This document shows positions 22,827 through 30,455 of a stretch of 64,000 nt of DNA, piece after piece. Made by a program: the position numbers and the translations under genes. How positions within the stretch are numbered: the stretch's first letter is position 1; each line of letters opens with the position of its first letter. The stretch comes from Trachythela sp. YZ-2020 (taxonomy: Eukaryota > Cnidaria > Anthozoa > Malacalcyonacea > Clavulariidae), in contig JADLSH010000275.1 in assembly GCA_016169945.1 (NCBI GenBank), positions 124,001 to 188,000 of the forward strand, in the 5' to 3' direction. Under the pieces are notes generated by a model. The model saw only the letters and a program-made list of their open reading frames with translations. It did not search any database and was not told the origin of the DNA.

Positions 22827-23228
22827 ATGCACGACATCATTAACTTCTCTGAAGGTGAACTTTCAGACATTAAAGAAGAGGTAGTAACCGTACTATCTAA
22901 AATGAAAAAAGGGATCTTTAAAAAAAAGATCAAACTAGTAGGTAAGACGCTAGTGAAACTGGTTCTTGTAGGTGGTGGCGTAGCCGTAGCTATTATTTTT
23001 CCATCTGCTATTGTGCTAGCAGTTCTTGGTGGTATGGTTGCAATAGTAGATGGAGCTAAAGGTACAGTTAAGACAGTGAAAAAGGTTAAACGAAAAAACT
23101 TAGACATAAAAACAGGTAAAGACGAGCTTAAAGAGGTAGAGACTGAGCTAACGAAGAAAAAAGCGACAAGAAAGTATGTTGAGAACTTACGACCAACAGC
23201 ACCGCCACTTTACCCAGGACTTAATTAA
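22827..23228 (+). CDS. Membrane protein with late-domain tail, 133 aa
   Basis: Acidic N-terminus, basic linker (KKGIFKKKIK), then two hydrophobic segments (residues ~46-75: VKLVLVGGGVAVAIIFPSAIVLAVLGGMVAIV), a Lys-rich helix and the extreme C-terminus RPTAPPLYPGLN. That tail overlays three known ESCRT/ubiquitin-ligase docking motifs: PTAP, PPxY (PPLY) and LYPxL (LYPGL). Such late domains are found in enveloped-virus matrix proteins, and a PPxY is used by adenovirus protein VI. I infer a virion membrane-active or egress protein. The late-type promoter agrees with a structural role. Confidence 0.7.
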   Translation: MHDIINFSEGELSDIKEEVVTVLSKMKKGIFKKKIKLVGKTLVKLVLVGGGVAVAIIFPSAIVLAVLGGMVAIVDGAKGTVKTVKKVKRKNLDIKTGKDELKEVETELTKKKATRKYVENLRPTAPPLYPGLN

Positions 23229-23245
23229 AAAAAATGTTACATTCA

Positions 23246-23274
23246 TGTTACCTTTCATTTTGTGAAAGGTGACA
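23246..23274. terminator. Hairpin between convergent genes
   Basis: 12-bp stem TGTTACCTTTCA/TGAAAGGTGACA (one G-T pair) with a 5-nt loop, 17 nt after the stop at 23228 and 30 nt before the stop of the minus-strand gene at 23304. It could serve both genes. Confidence 0.5.
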
Positions 23275-23303
23275 TATCACTTAACTTAAGCTTCTCGCAT
23301 GTC

Positions 23304-23786
23304 TCACTCGTCTTGCTCAGGCTCATGCTTAGGCTTCTCACTTGTGTGCTTAGACATAACATGCTTACCAACAACTAACCCACCACAAACCAACCCAATA
23401 TATGGAAGATATGGTGTTATATGACTAAGAATATTTTTTATGTCTTTTTTGATGAGATGGTTGCTTCTCAGATCTTTCTCTAGTGAATCTTTGTTATCGA
23501 TAGCGTTTAGTGAGTCCATCAAGCCTGAAAATTTTTCAATTAAACTGTCAGAGATAAACTCGTTAGTCGCATCTAGTTGCTTTCTATCGTACTCTTTTTT
23601 GATCTTTTCTAAGGTCTCTTGGTTGGCCTTTTTAAGATACTTCTCTGTTTGTTTGATATCACCTCTCATGGATAATGTGAGTAGCTCCTCGCGTATGTTA
23701 TCGTTGTTTGGTTCACCCAGTTTGGGTTCACCCAGTTTGGGTTCAAATGTTTTAAAGTTAGGGAACGTGTCTTCTTTGCCGCTCAT
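23304..23786 (-). CDS. Hypothetical helical protein with C-terminal membrane anchor, 160 aa
   Basis: Starts in ATATAATAAATG (late-type). Begins with a duplicated EPKLGEPKLGEP, then a charged helical region (residues ~30-115) and a single hydrophobic helix (TPYLPYIGLVCGGLVVGKHV) before a charged tail. Tail-anchored topology is likely. No family recognised. The start overlaps the end of the 78-aa frame. Confidence 0.6.
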   Translation of the reverse strand: MSGKEDTFPNFKTFEPKLGEPKLGEPNNDNIREELLTLSMRGDIKQTEKYLKKANQETLEKIKKEYDRKQLDATNEFISDSLIEKFSGLMDSLNAIDNKDSLEKDLRSNHLIKKDIKNILSHITPYLPYIGLVCGGLVVGKHVMSKHTSEKPKHEPEQDE

Positions 23787-23994
23787 TTATTATATGTGTT
23801 GCACTAGGTTGCGTGCACACTGTAAACAATGTAAAACCAATCGCGAACAAGGTCACCGCTATCGCGAACAAGACAAATCCAATCGCGAACAAGGTGAAAC
23901 AAGCCGCGAACTGAAGCGGTTTACGTCGCACGACGCGGTGAATATTCAACGCTATGTGTGAAAGGATATCGACGTAGTACTTCAAGTCTTGCAT
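23758..23994 (-). CDS. Small hydrophobic protein with repeated membrane segments, 78 aa
   Basis: Starts at ATG in CTAATAAATATG and overlaps both neighbours by a few codons (tightly packed). A 21-bp DNA repeat (TCGCGAACAAGGT-like, 23838-23910) encodes FAIGFVLFAIAVTLFAIGFTLF, giving a very hydrophobic stretch at residues ~31-58. The repeat could also inflate a non-coding stretch, so the gene is uncertain. Confidence 0.4.
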   Translation of the reverse strand: MQDLKYYVDILSHIALNIHRVVRRKPLQFAACFTLFAIGFVLFAIAVTLFAIGFTLFTVCTQPSATHIINERQRRHVP

Positions 23995-24535
23995 ATTTAT
24001 TAGTTCGTAATTTTTTTATAATGTCCTGCTCTTGGTCTTTACTAACGTTAAGAGACTCTTCTATGAACAACTGCATGTCTTTTTTAGTTGGGTTGTAAAA
24101 CGTAACCATCTTTGACGTGTTGTCTCTGTAGGGTTTTGTGATACTTGTGAGTTGCTGTGTTATAACGATCGTACTTAGGTTAAAATGTCTAGCGGAAAAG
24201 GCAAGTCTTACCATCTCGCTTGTTCTGTTTTTAACTGACTGACTACTCGCACAGTCGTCTAGAATGATAAGACTATTCGTTCCACTAAAGATCTTAGTGA
24301 CATACTTTAGGAAAGCCTCTACGGAGTCTTGATCACACGGTATTGGAAAGAACTTGTCATCGTCTTTATACTCCCAATTTTGATACGTTTTGTTGTACAA
24401 GTAGGTTGGGCAAATTAAAAAGATGTATTCAAAGTGACCCTTGTACTCATTCTCTAACATCTTAAGAAGGTAGTAGGTCTTACCACACCCAGTCATACCA
24501 ACTATTATCATATTGAATGGTGTCTCTAAAGTCAT
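23921..24535 (-). CDS. Genome-packaging ATPase (FtsK/HerA, A32-like)
   Basis: 204 aa, late-type start GAATAAATG. Walker A at residues ~9-21 (IIVGMTGCGKTYY), Walker B at ~88-94 (SLIILDD), then a sensor-like block STIVITQQLTSI. Length and motif spacing fit the Polinton/virophage/poxvirus-A32 family that pumps DNA into capsids. It lies next to the capsid gene as in other Polintons. No breaks seen. Confidence 0.88.
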   Translation of the reverse strand: MTLETPFNMIIVGMTGCGKTYYLLKMLENEYKGHFEYIFLICPTYLYNKTYQNWEYKDDDKFFPIPCDQDSVEAFLKYVTKIFSGTNSLIILDDCASSQSVKNRTSEMVRLAFSARHFNLSTIVITQQLTSITKPYRDNTSKMVTFYNPTKKDMQLFIEESLNVSKDQEQDIIKKLRTNKYARLEVLRRYPFTHSVEYSPRRAT

Positions 24536-24549
24536 TTATTCATAACATT

Positions 24550-24573
24550 TTTCCTAGCCCATTAGGTTAGGAA
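24550..24573 (-). terminator. Hairpin after the capsid gene
   Basis: Stem TTTCCTAGCC/GGTTAGGAAA (one G-T type mismatch) with a short loop, between the ATPase start (24535) and the capsid stop (24590). In capsid orientation it lies about 16 nt after the stop. Confidence 0.45.
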
Positions 24574-24589
24574 ATATTAATTATAACAC

Positions 24590-25816
24590 TTAGTACTCCA
24601 CACTTTGTAATGACTTGTTCACTATGTTCACAAATCCATCTGACACTACAAAAATGTAACAAATAAGGTCTGCTGCGGTTGCTTCTTTTGTTATTTCTAA
24701 CAGTACTCCAGACTGCGTGTTTAAGATCTTTCGTCCGTTACCTGAGACGTTGTTGTCGTTAAACGTTCTAAGATCGACGCATAAGGCAAACTTGCTATCC
24801 GGAAAAAACTCTGAGACTGGTAAAGTGTCGCTTTTTCGGTTAAGAAACACCTTTTTTGCTTCTACAAAGAGTCTTGACTTGTCCATGCCCTGACTGTATA
24901 CAGAGTTTGGTATACCTTCTATCGTTACCTTTACGTTTTTGATGTTTGGGTAAACAAACTCTTCGCTGTTTGTTACTACCTTGTTTTTGAACAGCATGAT
25001 GATATATTTCATGCTTTGTCTTGGTAGGTTAACATTCTCGTTGATAAGTGTTGTATCTTTCCCCCAAATGTCTCTCTTCATCATTGTGATGTGTTCGTAA
25101 ATTAAAGACCTACCAGTCTGATAACTACTTAAAGATGAGTTATAAATGATTTGGTCTTCTATCGTCACGTACTCTAGTTTAATGTCCTCTAAAGAGTAGC
25201 TACTAACACTTGAACCTGATTGCGCGATCATAATATCGTTTGCGCTTGGTAATTTGATTCTATACCTAACGTCACTGTTCATTCCGAACGGAGCGAACAG
25301 TCCATGGTCGTTTAAAATTTTACCTAGCTTAATTTTAACCCGACTGTTGTAGATCTTAGTCATAAACGCATCAGAAGTCACGGAGGCATCCCCGCTGTCG
25401 TCTTTTGACATGAGCTTACGAGTGTTCTCGTTCATGATACCCTCACTTATCATGTTCGCCCGATGCTTTTTAGGAAGCCACAAGTCTTGGTATACAGAGT
25501 AAATACTCTCGTTGATGTTGTCGTACACAACGTTACCACCAATTGTGATTTCTAAGCTGTTTACAAGAAGCTTGCCAAGGTTGTTTAGAAACCATGACTT
25601 TGTGCTACCACTTTTAAACTTCGCTGTGAGAAAAAGCGAGTTTGGTACTATACACATGTTCGCCCCTAGTCCTGGCAGGTTGATGTATATCTCTTCACCA
25701 GGGTTCGCTTTGCTTGGGTTGAACGTCACCTCATTGAAGGTTCTTTTGCCAACGATTTGAGTATCTTTAATTCTTTCATACTCTGGTAAAAGTTGGTCCA
25801 TTTTATAAGTCGTCAT
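24590..25816 (-). CDS. Major capsid protein, probable double jelly roll
   Basis: The open frame extends to 25942, but I choose the ATG at 25816 (MTTYKMDQ), which follows ACAAATAAAGAGTGTA; an alternative is 25801. 408 aa. It is beta-rich, with the blocks EEIYINLPGLG, LEITIGGNVVYDNINESIY near residue 85-105 and a C-terminal half SDSKF-like strand series ending FVVSDGFVNIVN. This is the pattern of Polinton DJR capsid proteins, and the gene is next to the packaging ATPase. No stops. Identification is from memory of the family; structure prediction would confirm two jelly rolls. Confidence 0.75.
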   Translation of the reverse strand: MTTYKMDQLLPEYERIKDTQIVGKRTFNEVTFNPSKANPGEEIYINLPGLGANMCIVPNSLFLTAKFKSGSTKSWFLNNLGKLLVNSLEITIGGNVVYDNINESIYSVYQDLWLPKKHRANMISEGIMNENTRKLMSKDDSGDASVTSDAFMTKIYNSRVKIKLGKILNDHGLFAPFGMNSDVRYRIKLPSANDIMIAQSGSSVSSYSLEDIKLEYVTIEDQIIYNSSLSSYQTGRSLIYEHITMMKRDIWGKDTTLINENVNLPRQSMKYIIMLFKNKVVTNSEEFVYPNIKNVKVTIEGIPNSVYSQGMDKSRLFVEAKKVFLNRKSDTLPVSEFFPDSKFALCVDLRTFNDNNVSGNGRKILNTQSGVLLEITKEATAADLICYIFVVSDGFVNIVNKSLQSVEY

Positions 25817-25850
25817 TACACTCTTTATTTGTAGGTTATAGTATATCTTG

Positions 25851-26309
25851 TTAGTTATTGAAGTTACGAATTTTGTTTGCTGCTCGAGTCGCTTGTTGTA
25901 TGTCGTTAGACACGCCGTTAGACACACCGTTAGACTTAACATCCTTGGTGTTTTTGGTTTGTACTACCACACCCTCGTCTTTACTCCGAACCTCGGTTTG
26001 TCTTTTGTCTTGCTTGTAAGTATAGTACAGACAAACCACACCAGTTCCAACACCAATCACCGTTAGAACTGTTTTAAAGTCTATGAACCCGCTTGTGTTA
26101 TCTTCAGTCGCGAGATCCTCTTCAGGCTTACACCCAACCACTACTTCGTTGTCGTTGTCATCGTGCGTTTTACTTAAAGTCTTCCGCGCTCTTTTATTAT
26201 AATCAGCTAGTCTTTTTCCACCAGCGACACGACCTGGGTCTTTTTCTTTTTTAGCCATTGTGATTCGTTGTTTATTAGAGTCACTTTGTACATCTTGTTC
26301 ACCACTCAT
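25851..26309 (-). CDS. Basic protein with one membrane helix, 152 aa
   Basis: Late-type start TATAATAAATG at 26309. The N-terminal half has KKEKDPGRVAGGKRLADYNKRARK, of which the GRVAGGKRLADYNK block is of a kind I recall from small proteins of other Polintons. A hydrophobic helix (VLTVIGVGTGVVCLYYTY) lies at ~80-97, followed by a polar tail. Function unknown; probably virion- or membrane-associated given its place upstream of the capsid gene. Confidence 0.6.
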   Translation of the reverse strand: MSGEQDVQSDSNKQRITMAKKEKDPGRVAGGKRLADYNKRARKTLSKTHDDNDNEVVVGCKPEEDLATEDNTSGFIDFKTVLTVIGVGTGVVCLYYTYKQDKRQTEVRSKDEGVVVQTKNTKDVKSNGVSNGVSNDIQQATRAANKIRNFNN

Positions 26310-26329
26310 TTATTATACCAGGTTGTGTA

Positions 26330-26565
26330 AGCGCAAGCAGTACTTGTAAGTACTTGTATAAGTACTTGTATAAGTCATTTTGTAAGTACTTGTTAGGTAC
26401 TTGTAAGTACTTGTGTAAGTACTTGTTAGGTACTTGTAAGTACTTGTAAGTCATTTTGTAAGTACTTGTTAGGTACTTGTAAGTCATTTTGTAAGTACTT
26501 GTTAGGTACTTGTAAGTACTTGTATAAGCGCAAGCAGCGCAAGCGGCGCAAGCAGCGCAAGCGGT
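26330..26565. repeat. Minisatellite of AAGTACTTGT units
   Basis: About 20 irregular copies of TAAGTACTTGT / TTAGGTACTTGT, with interspersed TAAGTCATTT, followed by CGCAAGCAG/CGCAAGCGG units (26527-26565). AGTACT is self-complementary, so every unit can pair with any other. The frame read through it is a by-product. It separates the capsid gene block from the 66-aa and 497-aa genes. Confidence 0.75.
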
Positions 26566-26578
26566 ACTTATGTCGTGT

Positions 26579-26597
26579 TTAAACCAAGTAGGTTTAA
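26579..26597 (-). terminator. Small hairpin downstream of the 66-aa gene
   Basis: 7-bp perfect stem TTAAACC/GGTTTAA with a 5-nt loop, 66 nt after the stop codon at 26663 in gene orientation. Weaker than the other gene-end hairpins. Confidence 0.3.
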
Positions 26598-26662
26598 TTA
26601 CGAAAATTTTTGTGTTTTTAGTATGACCATCATATTTTTTAATTGAGGATGAGTTTGACTAG

Positions 26663-26863
26663 TTATAATGATGCCATTAAAGTCATAGTACCAAAGAAAA
26701 AGAAATCGGAAATTTGAATCTTGAAGTTCATGGTGTATTGTGTTATATCCTTTCTTTTTTTGTTGTGGGGTTTGCTTAATAAGGTGGAATCTTCTTTAAC
26801 TTTGTCTTCTAGCTTTGTGTTTTTAGCGTTAAGACTTTTTATTACTCTTTCATTGTTATTCAT
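26663..26863 (-). CDS. Small early-class protein, 66 aa
   Basis: Starts MNNNERVIKSLNAKNTKLEDKV, a short helical, charged N-terminus, then a basic stretch and a hydrophobic end. The strongest reason to call it is the full early-type promoter directly upstream, including GTTTAAATGG and the 18-nt core. Function unknown; may be truncated. Confidence 0.5.
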   Translation of the reverse strand: MNNNERVIKSLNAKNTKLEDKVKEDSTLLSKPHNKKRKDITQYTMNFKIQISDFFFFGTMTLMASL

Positions 26864-26873
26864 TGTGTTAGTC

Positions 26874-26891
26874 CTTTATTAGTGTGTTTTT
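26874..26891 (-). promoter_or_regulatory. Early-type promoter core (minus strand)
   Basis: Exact AAAAACACACTAATAAAG on the minus strand, 10 nt before the ATG at 26863. It is preceded by GTTTAAATGGAATGTTTAC, nearly identical to the promoter at 35217. This is the one minus-strand copy, so the motif moves with gene starts and not with strand. Confidence 0.65.
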
Positions 26892-26904
26892 GTAAACATT
26901 CCAT

Positions 26905-28398
26905 TTAAACTATAAACCTCGCCACCAACACACCACCAATCAACGTAACAGCTAGAAGAGTTAGCTCTTCACCATACATGCTTGGTTCTTTTACGGGTGT
27001 TTTACGTGTGATCGCGCTGGGTTTATGCACACGCACCGCAGTAGATGTGGTAGGTTTACGCACTCTTTGCACTACAGGAAGCGCAGTTGGTCTACCAGTG
27101 TTTAACTTAGGTTCGGGATCGCTGGCTTCGCTTGCGTCGCGCGCGTCATAGTTAACTCTATCGTTTTTACCAAACCTCATCCCCTTACCAGCGAGTTTTA
27201 AAATGTTGTTGTAACCAGCTATCATCTCGTCAAGTATGATCATGTTTGATGGTATAAGTATAACTCCTGGTGTGATAGCCATGTTTAACACTACGTTTGT
27301 ATCCTTAATAGCCTTTCTCATGTCAGAAACAGTGGTGGTTTGATCGTCCTGAATGATTGTATTGGTGACTAACTTTTTAAACACCTCTTGCGTTTGTAGC
27401 GACATTGCACCTCTACCAACAATCGGCCATCTAGTTCTTGCTTGCGCACCTAATACGCAGTAAACGTAACTTTCTATGCTTTGTTGAAAAAGTAGCTGAC
27501 CAGTCTTTGTCAGCCCATTAGTCTTAGCTGCAATAGCCATATTAAAATACATTTTTGTAAGAATACGAGCACCTCTCTTCTCATAATGAAGTCCAACTTG
27601 ACCGTAACCTCTGTTACCCATAGTCGCTGTGACGTGTCGGATCGTACCTTTTGGATGACTACTAATTAACCAACCCGCTGATGCTTGTCCATAGTAAAAC
27701 TCTTTAGACCAATGATATGTTGGGTTTTTGTTATGATTAATGATAGCACTCATCTCCTTCGTTATATACTTTGTCATTTTGTTTGGATCTCTAAGGAACC
27801 TACTCATGTGGAAATATAAATGATACCTAGCTAGACTTGTTATGATTTTTGATGTTGATGATTTGTACGTGAGATTTTCCTCACTTATTCCACAGGCGTA
27901 CGATGCAATGTACATAGCGTACAAAGACGCTAGGTGTTGGTTATTTTTGTAGTCGTTCGTTCCACTATCTTCGATAACGAAGTCTGGAAAAGTGATGTCG
28001 AAGAACAAGTCACCGCTAGGTGTGTCAGTAACGTAAAATTTAAGATTGTTTACCTTATATGAGATATCATTCCGAGCAAATGGTTGAGCGGTTCCATTAG
28101 CACCCCATGGTTCTTGCCAATATAAGTCTTTCGTCCATATCTTATTGTTTAAAAAGGTGTCAGACTCAATGTCGTACGAGATGTCGTCAGTAATTTTATA
28201 ATATGTTACGTATTTGTCTATGTCACCACCCTTGTTTAACTCAACGTCAAACTTAAACTTGTCAACGACAGCGTATGGATACTTAAGTAAAAATTTTTTC
28301 TTAGTTTCTTCAGGACCATCTTTCATATTTCTTTTAAGCTTGGTGAGGTTTTGTTCACCGTAGAATGCTATTATTATTTTATCTTGTTCGCTAGTCAT
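26905..28398 (-). CDS. Large Polinton protein with C-terminal membrane helix, 497 aa
   Basis: Late-type start at a palindromic divergent promoter. The central part (residues ~170-370) is the most sequence-rich: RYHLYFHMSRFLRDP, GNRGYGQVGLHYEKRGAR, ARTRWPIVGRGAMS. Residues ~415-470 are a Pro/Arg/Thr-rich low-complexity linker, followed by a hydrophobic helix (LTLLAVTLIGGVLVARFIV) at the very end. I do not recognise the family with certainty. Size, promoter class and tail anchor suggest a virion protein. Intact. Confidence 0.65.
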   Translation of the reverse strand: MTSEQDKIIIAFYGEQNLTKLKRNMKDGPEETKKKFLLKYPYAVVDKFKFDVELNKGGDIDKYVTYYKITDDISYDIESDTFLNNKIWTKDLYWQEPWGANGTAQPFARNDISYKVNNLKFYVTDTPSGDLFFDITFPDFVIEDSGTNDYKNNQHLASLYAMYIASYACGISEENLTYKSSTSKIITSLARYHLYFHMSRFLRDPNKMTKYITKEMSAIINHNKNPTYHWSKEFYYGQASAGWLISSHPKGTIRHVTATMGNRGYGQVGLHYEKRGARILTKMYFNMAIAAKTNGLTKTGQLLFQQSIESYVYCVLGAQARTRWPIVGRGAMSLQTQEVFKKLVTNTIIQDDQTTTVSDMRKAIKDTNVVLNMAITPGVILIPSNMIILDEMIAGYNNILKLAGKGMRFGKNDRVNYDARDASEASDPEPKLNTGRPTALPVVQRVRKPTTSTAVRVHKPSAITRKTPVKEPSMYGEELTLLAVTLIGGVLVARFIV

Positions 28399-28419
28399 TT
28401 ATTTATGCATAAATAAATG
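28396..28419. promoter_or_regulatory. Perfectly palindromic divergent late promoter
   Basis: A 24-bp perfect palindrome centred on ATGCAT whose two ends are the start codons of the divergent 497-aa (minus) and 162-aa (plus) genes. Each side reads TAAATAAATG. It leaves only 18 bp between the two start codons. Confidence 0.7.
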
Positions 28420-28905
28420 AAGAAGGTGACAGTGTTTATAAAAGACAATGAGAAGGAGCTCTACCTTGGCACTAGTTTTTCAAACATGCACAACAAGTCG
28501 ATGATGACTTTAAAGAACGCGGCGGTCTTTTGGAAGTTTAAAAACGTTATCTCTGGTGTTAACGACTTCATTCTGTATGGTACGGCAGCAAGCGTTAGCG
28601 CGCGCAGTCAAAAGATTATGTTCGGTGAGGGGTATTGGACGTTTGATATGATCAAAGACAAGCTAAAAGAATACGACGTAACGTTGATAAAAATTCCATA
28701 CAACAATACGTGTAAGATATCGTCAAAAAATCATTTGTTAGATCTTGACAACTTCGCGCCGCTACTAGGCTTTCCAAATAGGCAAATTATTAATGAAACT
28801 ACTGGAAACACCATCATTTGGGTGACGTCACCTAACGTTGTAGACATCAATCAAGGACTATCCTACATTTGCATCGACTGTGATATCATAGACTCGAGTC
28901 TATGA
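28417..28905 (+). CDS. Probable minor virion protein, 162 aa
   Basis: Starts in TAAATAAATG. The protein has the pattern FGEGYWTFDMIKDKLKEYDVTL, ...NNTCKI..., FAPLLGFPNR and a C-terminal SYICIDCDII, which I recall as a recurrent small protein in invertebrate Polintons, likely beta-rich. A minor capsid/penton role is possible but is inference. It ends just before the integrase frame opens, with compact packing. Confidence 0.6.
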   Translation: MKKVTVFIKDNEKELYLGTSFSNMHNKSMMTLKNAAVFWKFKNVISGVNDFILYGTAASVSARSQKIMFGEGYWTFDMIKDKLKEYDVTLIKIPYNNTCKISSKNHLLDLDNFAPLLGFPNRQIINETTGNTIIWVTSPNVVDINQGLSYICIDCDIIDSSL

Positions 28906-28969
28906 CGAGTTCGTCATCGAACAAAAACTACGAGATATTTACTACAATCCAAGCACCGGCTTTCAGTCA

Positions 28970-30010
28970 ATGGAAAGATTGTATCAAAAAGCTGTCCAAG
29001 CCGGGTTAAGTGTTAGTCGAAGAATTGTGAGAGACTGGTTAAGAACACAAGACACCTACACGACACACAAACCTATTGTGAGAAAACATAAATTTCAAAG
29101 AACGTACGTCAAAGACTTAGCCGATCAAATTCAGATGGATTTGGTTGACATGGGAAAGTACAAAAACAAAAACAAAGGTTACTATTGGATCTTAACAGCT
29201 GTTGAGGTTCTAAGTCGTCAAGCGTTCACGATACCGGTTTATAGAAAAGATACCAAGAGCATGACAGCCGCGGTGGGTGAGATACTGAAAGAGTTTAAGG
29301 TGAGGTTTGGTAAGTATCCAAAGACTGTCCAGTTTGATGAGGGAAAAGAGTTCTATAACGTTGGTGTGAAGGCCTTGTTAAAAGACCACGACGTTAAGTA
29401 CTTCTCTACGAACTCAGATAGAAAGGCTGCCATAGTTGAGAGATTTAACCGCACGCTAAAAACGTCTATGTAGAAATACTTCAACAAGGAAGATACCTTT
29501 AAGTGGGTTAATGTGTTAAACGATCTCACGGACAACTATAATAACACCAAACATAGTTCCATCTTAATGAAGCCATCTGAGGTAGATAAGTCTAATAAAG
29601 ATCAAGTATGGCTTACGTTGTTCGGTTATGGATTAGGCAAGTTCCCAGTGCCAAAGTTTAAAGTTGGTGATACCGTGAGAATAAGTAAATACAAAAACAC
29701 ATTCGCGAAAGGGTATGAGGCTAACTTTACAAGTGAGACGTTTGTGGTCAGCGGTGTTTTTAGAGGTGATCCAAACATGTATGAACTCGAAGGCGAGACC
29801 GGTGAGGAGATCATTGGTAAGTTCTACGAAGAGGAGATGAGTCACGTAAACAAACCACACACGTACAAGATAGAGAAAATTCTAAAGAGAAAAAATGGAC
29901 AAGCGTTAGTGAAGTGGTCTGGATATGGTAAAAACCATAACTCATGGGTTAGTGAGCAAAGTATATCAATGCAAGGTATGTCAAGCACGGGGGTTCAAAG
30001 CGGTGCGTAA
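28970..30010 (+). pseudogene. int: Polinton integrase with chromodomain, one nonsense codon
   Basis: Retroviral-type RVE integrase: DDE residues in MDLVDM, VQFDEGKEFYN and IVERFNRTLK. A chromodomain follows at the C-terminus (YKIEKILKRKNGQALVKWSGYGKNHNSW). An in-frame TAG at 29471-29473 separates the catalytic core from the rest; the downstream part is open again to 30010. The open frame extends upstream of 28970 to about 28890 without another ATG, so the natural start is unclear. The integrase inserts the linear element and makes the 6-bp duplication. With this stop the copy cannot make full-length enzyme. Confidence 0.9.
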
Positions 30011-30035
30011 AGAAATGTATTAATAAATAAACAAT

Positions 30036-30455
30036 ATGGACAATGACGACATTGGTGGTGAAGACATTGAAATGAAAGAACGTGAGCGTACTCGAGAGAC
30101 AGAAGACGCTGAAGAGGGTGAGACGAGCTTTATAGATAACGAACGCGGTGATGAGAGTGTGTTAATAATCGATGGTTCAAACCCTGTGTTTGTGAGACCT
30201 GATAAAGAAGACTTAAATATAGAATCTAGAATTAATAAAATTAGGGGAAAAGATCAACGTCGTGATGAAGGTGTTATAAGACGTCACATCATTCATGACA
30301 AGAAACAGTTTTTAAAAACTGGACTTGGCATCACTGTGAACAAAGGTGATGGACCAAGCTCAACAACACTATACGATGAGTTAGAAACCACCTTCTCTGA
30401 AAAGACTAACAAAATTAATGGGGCGAGGTATAAGGGAAAAAAATATTGTTTCTAA
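30036..30455 (+). CDS. Acidic N-terminal part of a virion-type protein, 139 aa
   Basis: Preceded by TTAATAAATAAACAATATG (late-like). The first 70 residues are very acidic (MDNDDIGGEDIEMKERERTR), then basic. The frame ends just after an A7 run, where the related downstream frame (30446) overlaps it by 10 nt in the -1 frame. The downstream protein begins naturally with the sequence that would follow a -1 slip at A-AAA-AAA (30436-30442). Either a programmed frameshift or a one-base indel joins the two. Confidence 0.6.
   Translation: MDNDDIGGEDIEMKERERTRETEDAEEGETSFIDNERGDESVLIIDGSNPVFVRPDKEDLNIESRINKIRGKDQRRDEGVIRRHIIHDKKQFLKTGLGITVNKGDGPSSTTLYDELETTFSEKTNKINGARYKGKKYCF

Noticed and set aside
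22808..23107. N-terminal extension of the collagen-like frame on the minus strand
   Set aside because: It would run antisense through the 133-aa gene and across the palindromic promoter.
25817..25942. 42-residue N-terminal extension of the capsid frame
   Set aside because: It overlaps the end of the upstream 152-aa gene and lacks a promoter motif; the ATG at 25816 follows an AATAAAG-type sequence.
26330..26565. Possible CRISPR-like array
   Set aside because: Units are contiguous and irregular with no unique spacers of constant length; it is a minisatellite in a eukaryotic element.
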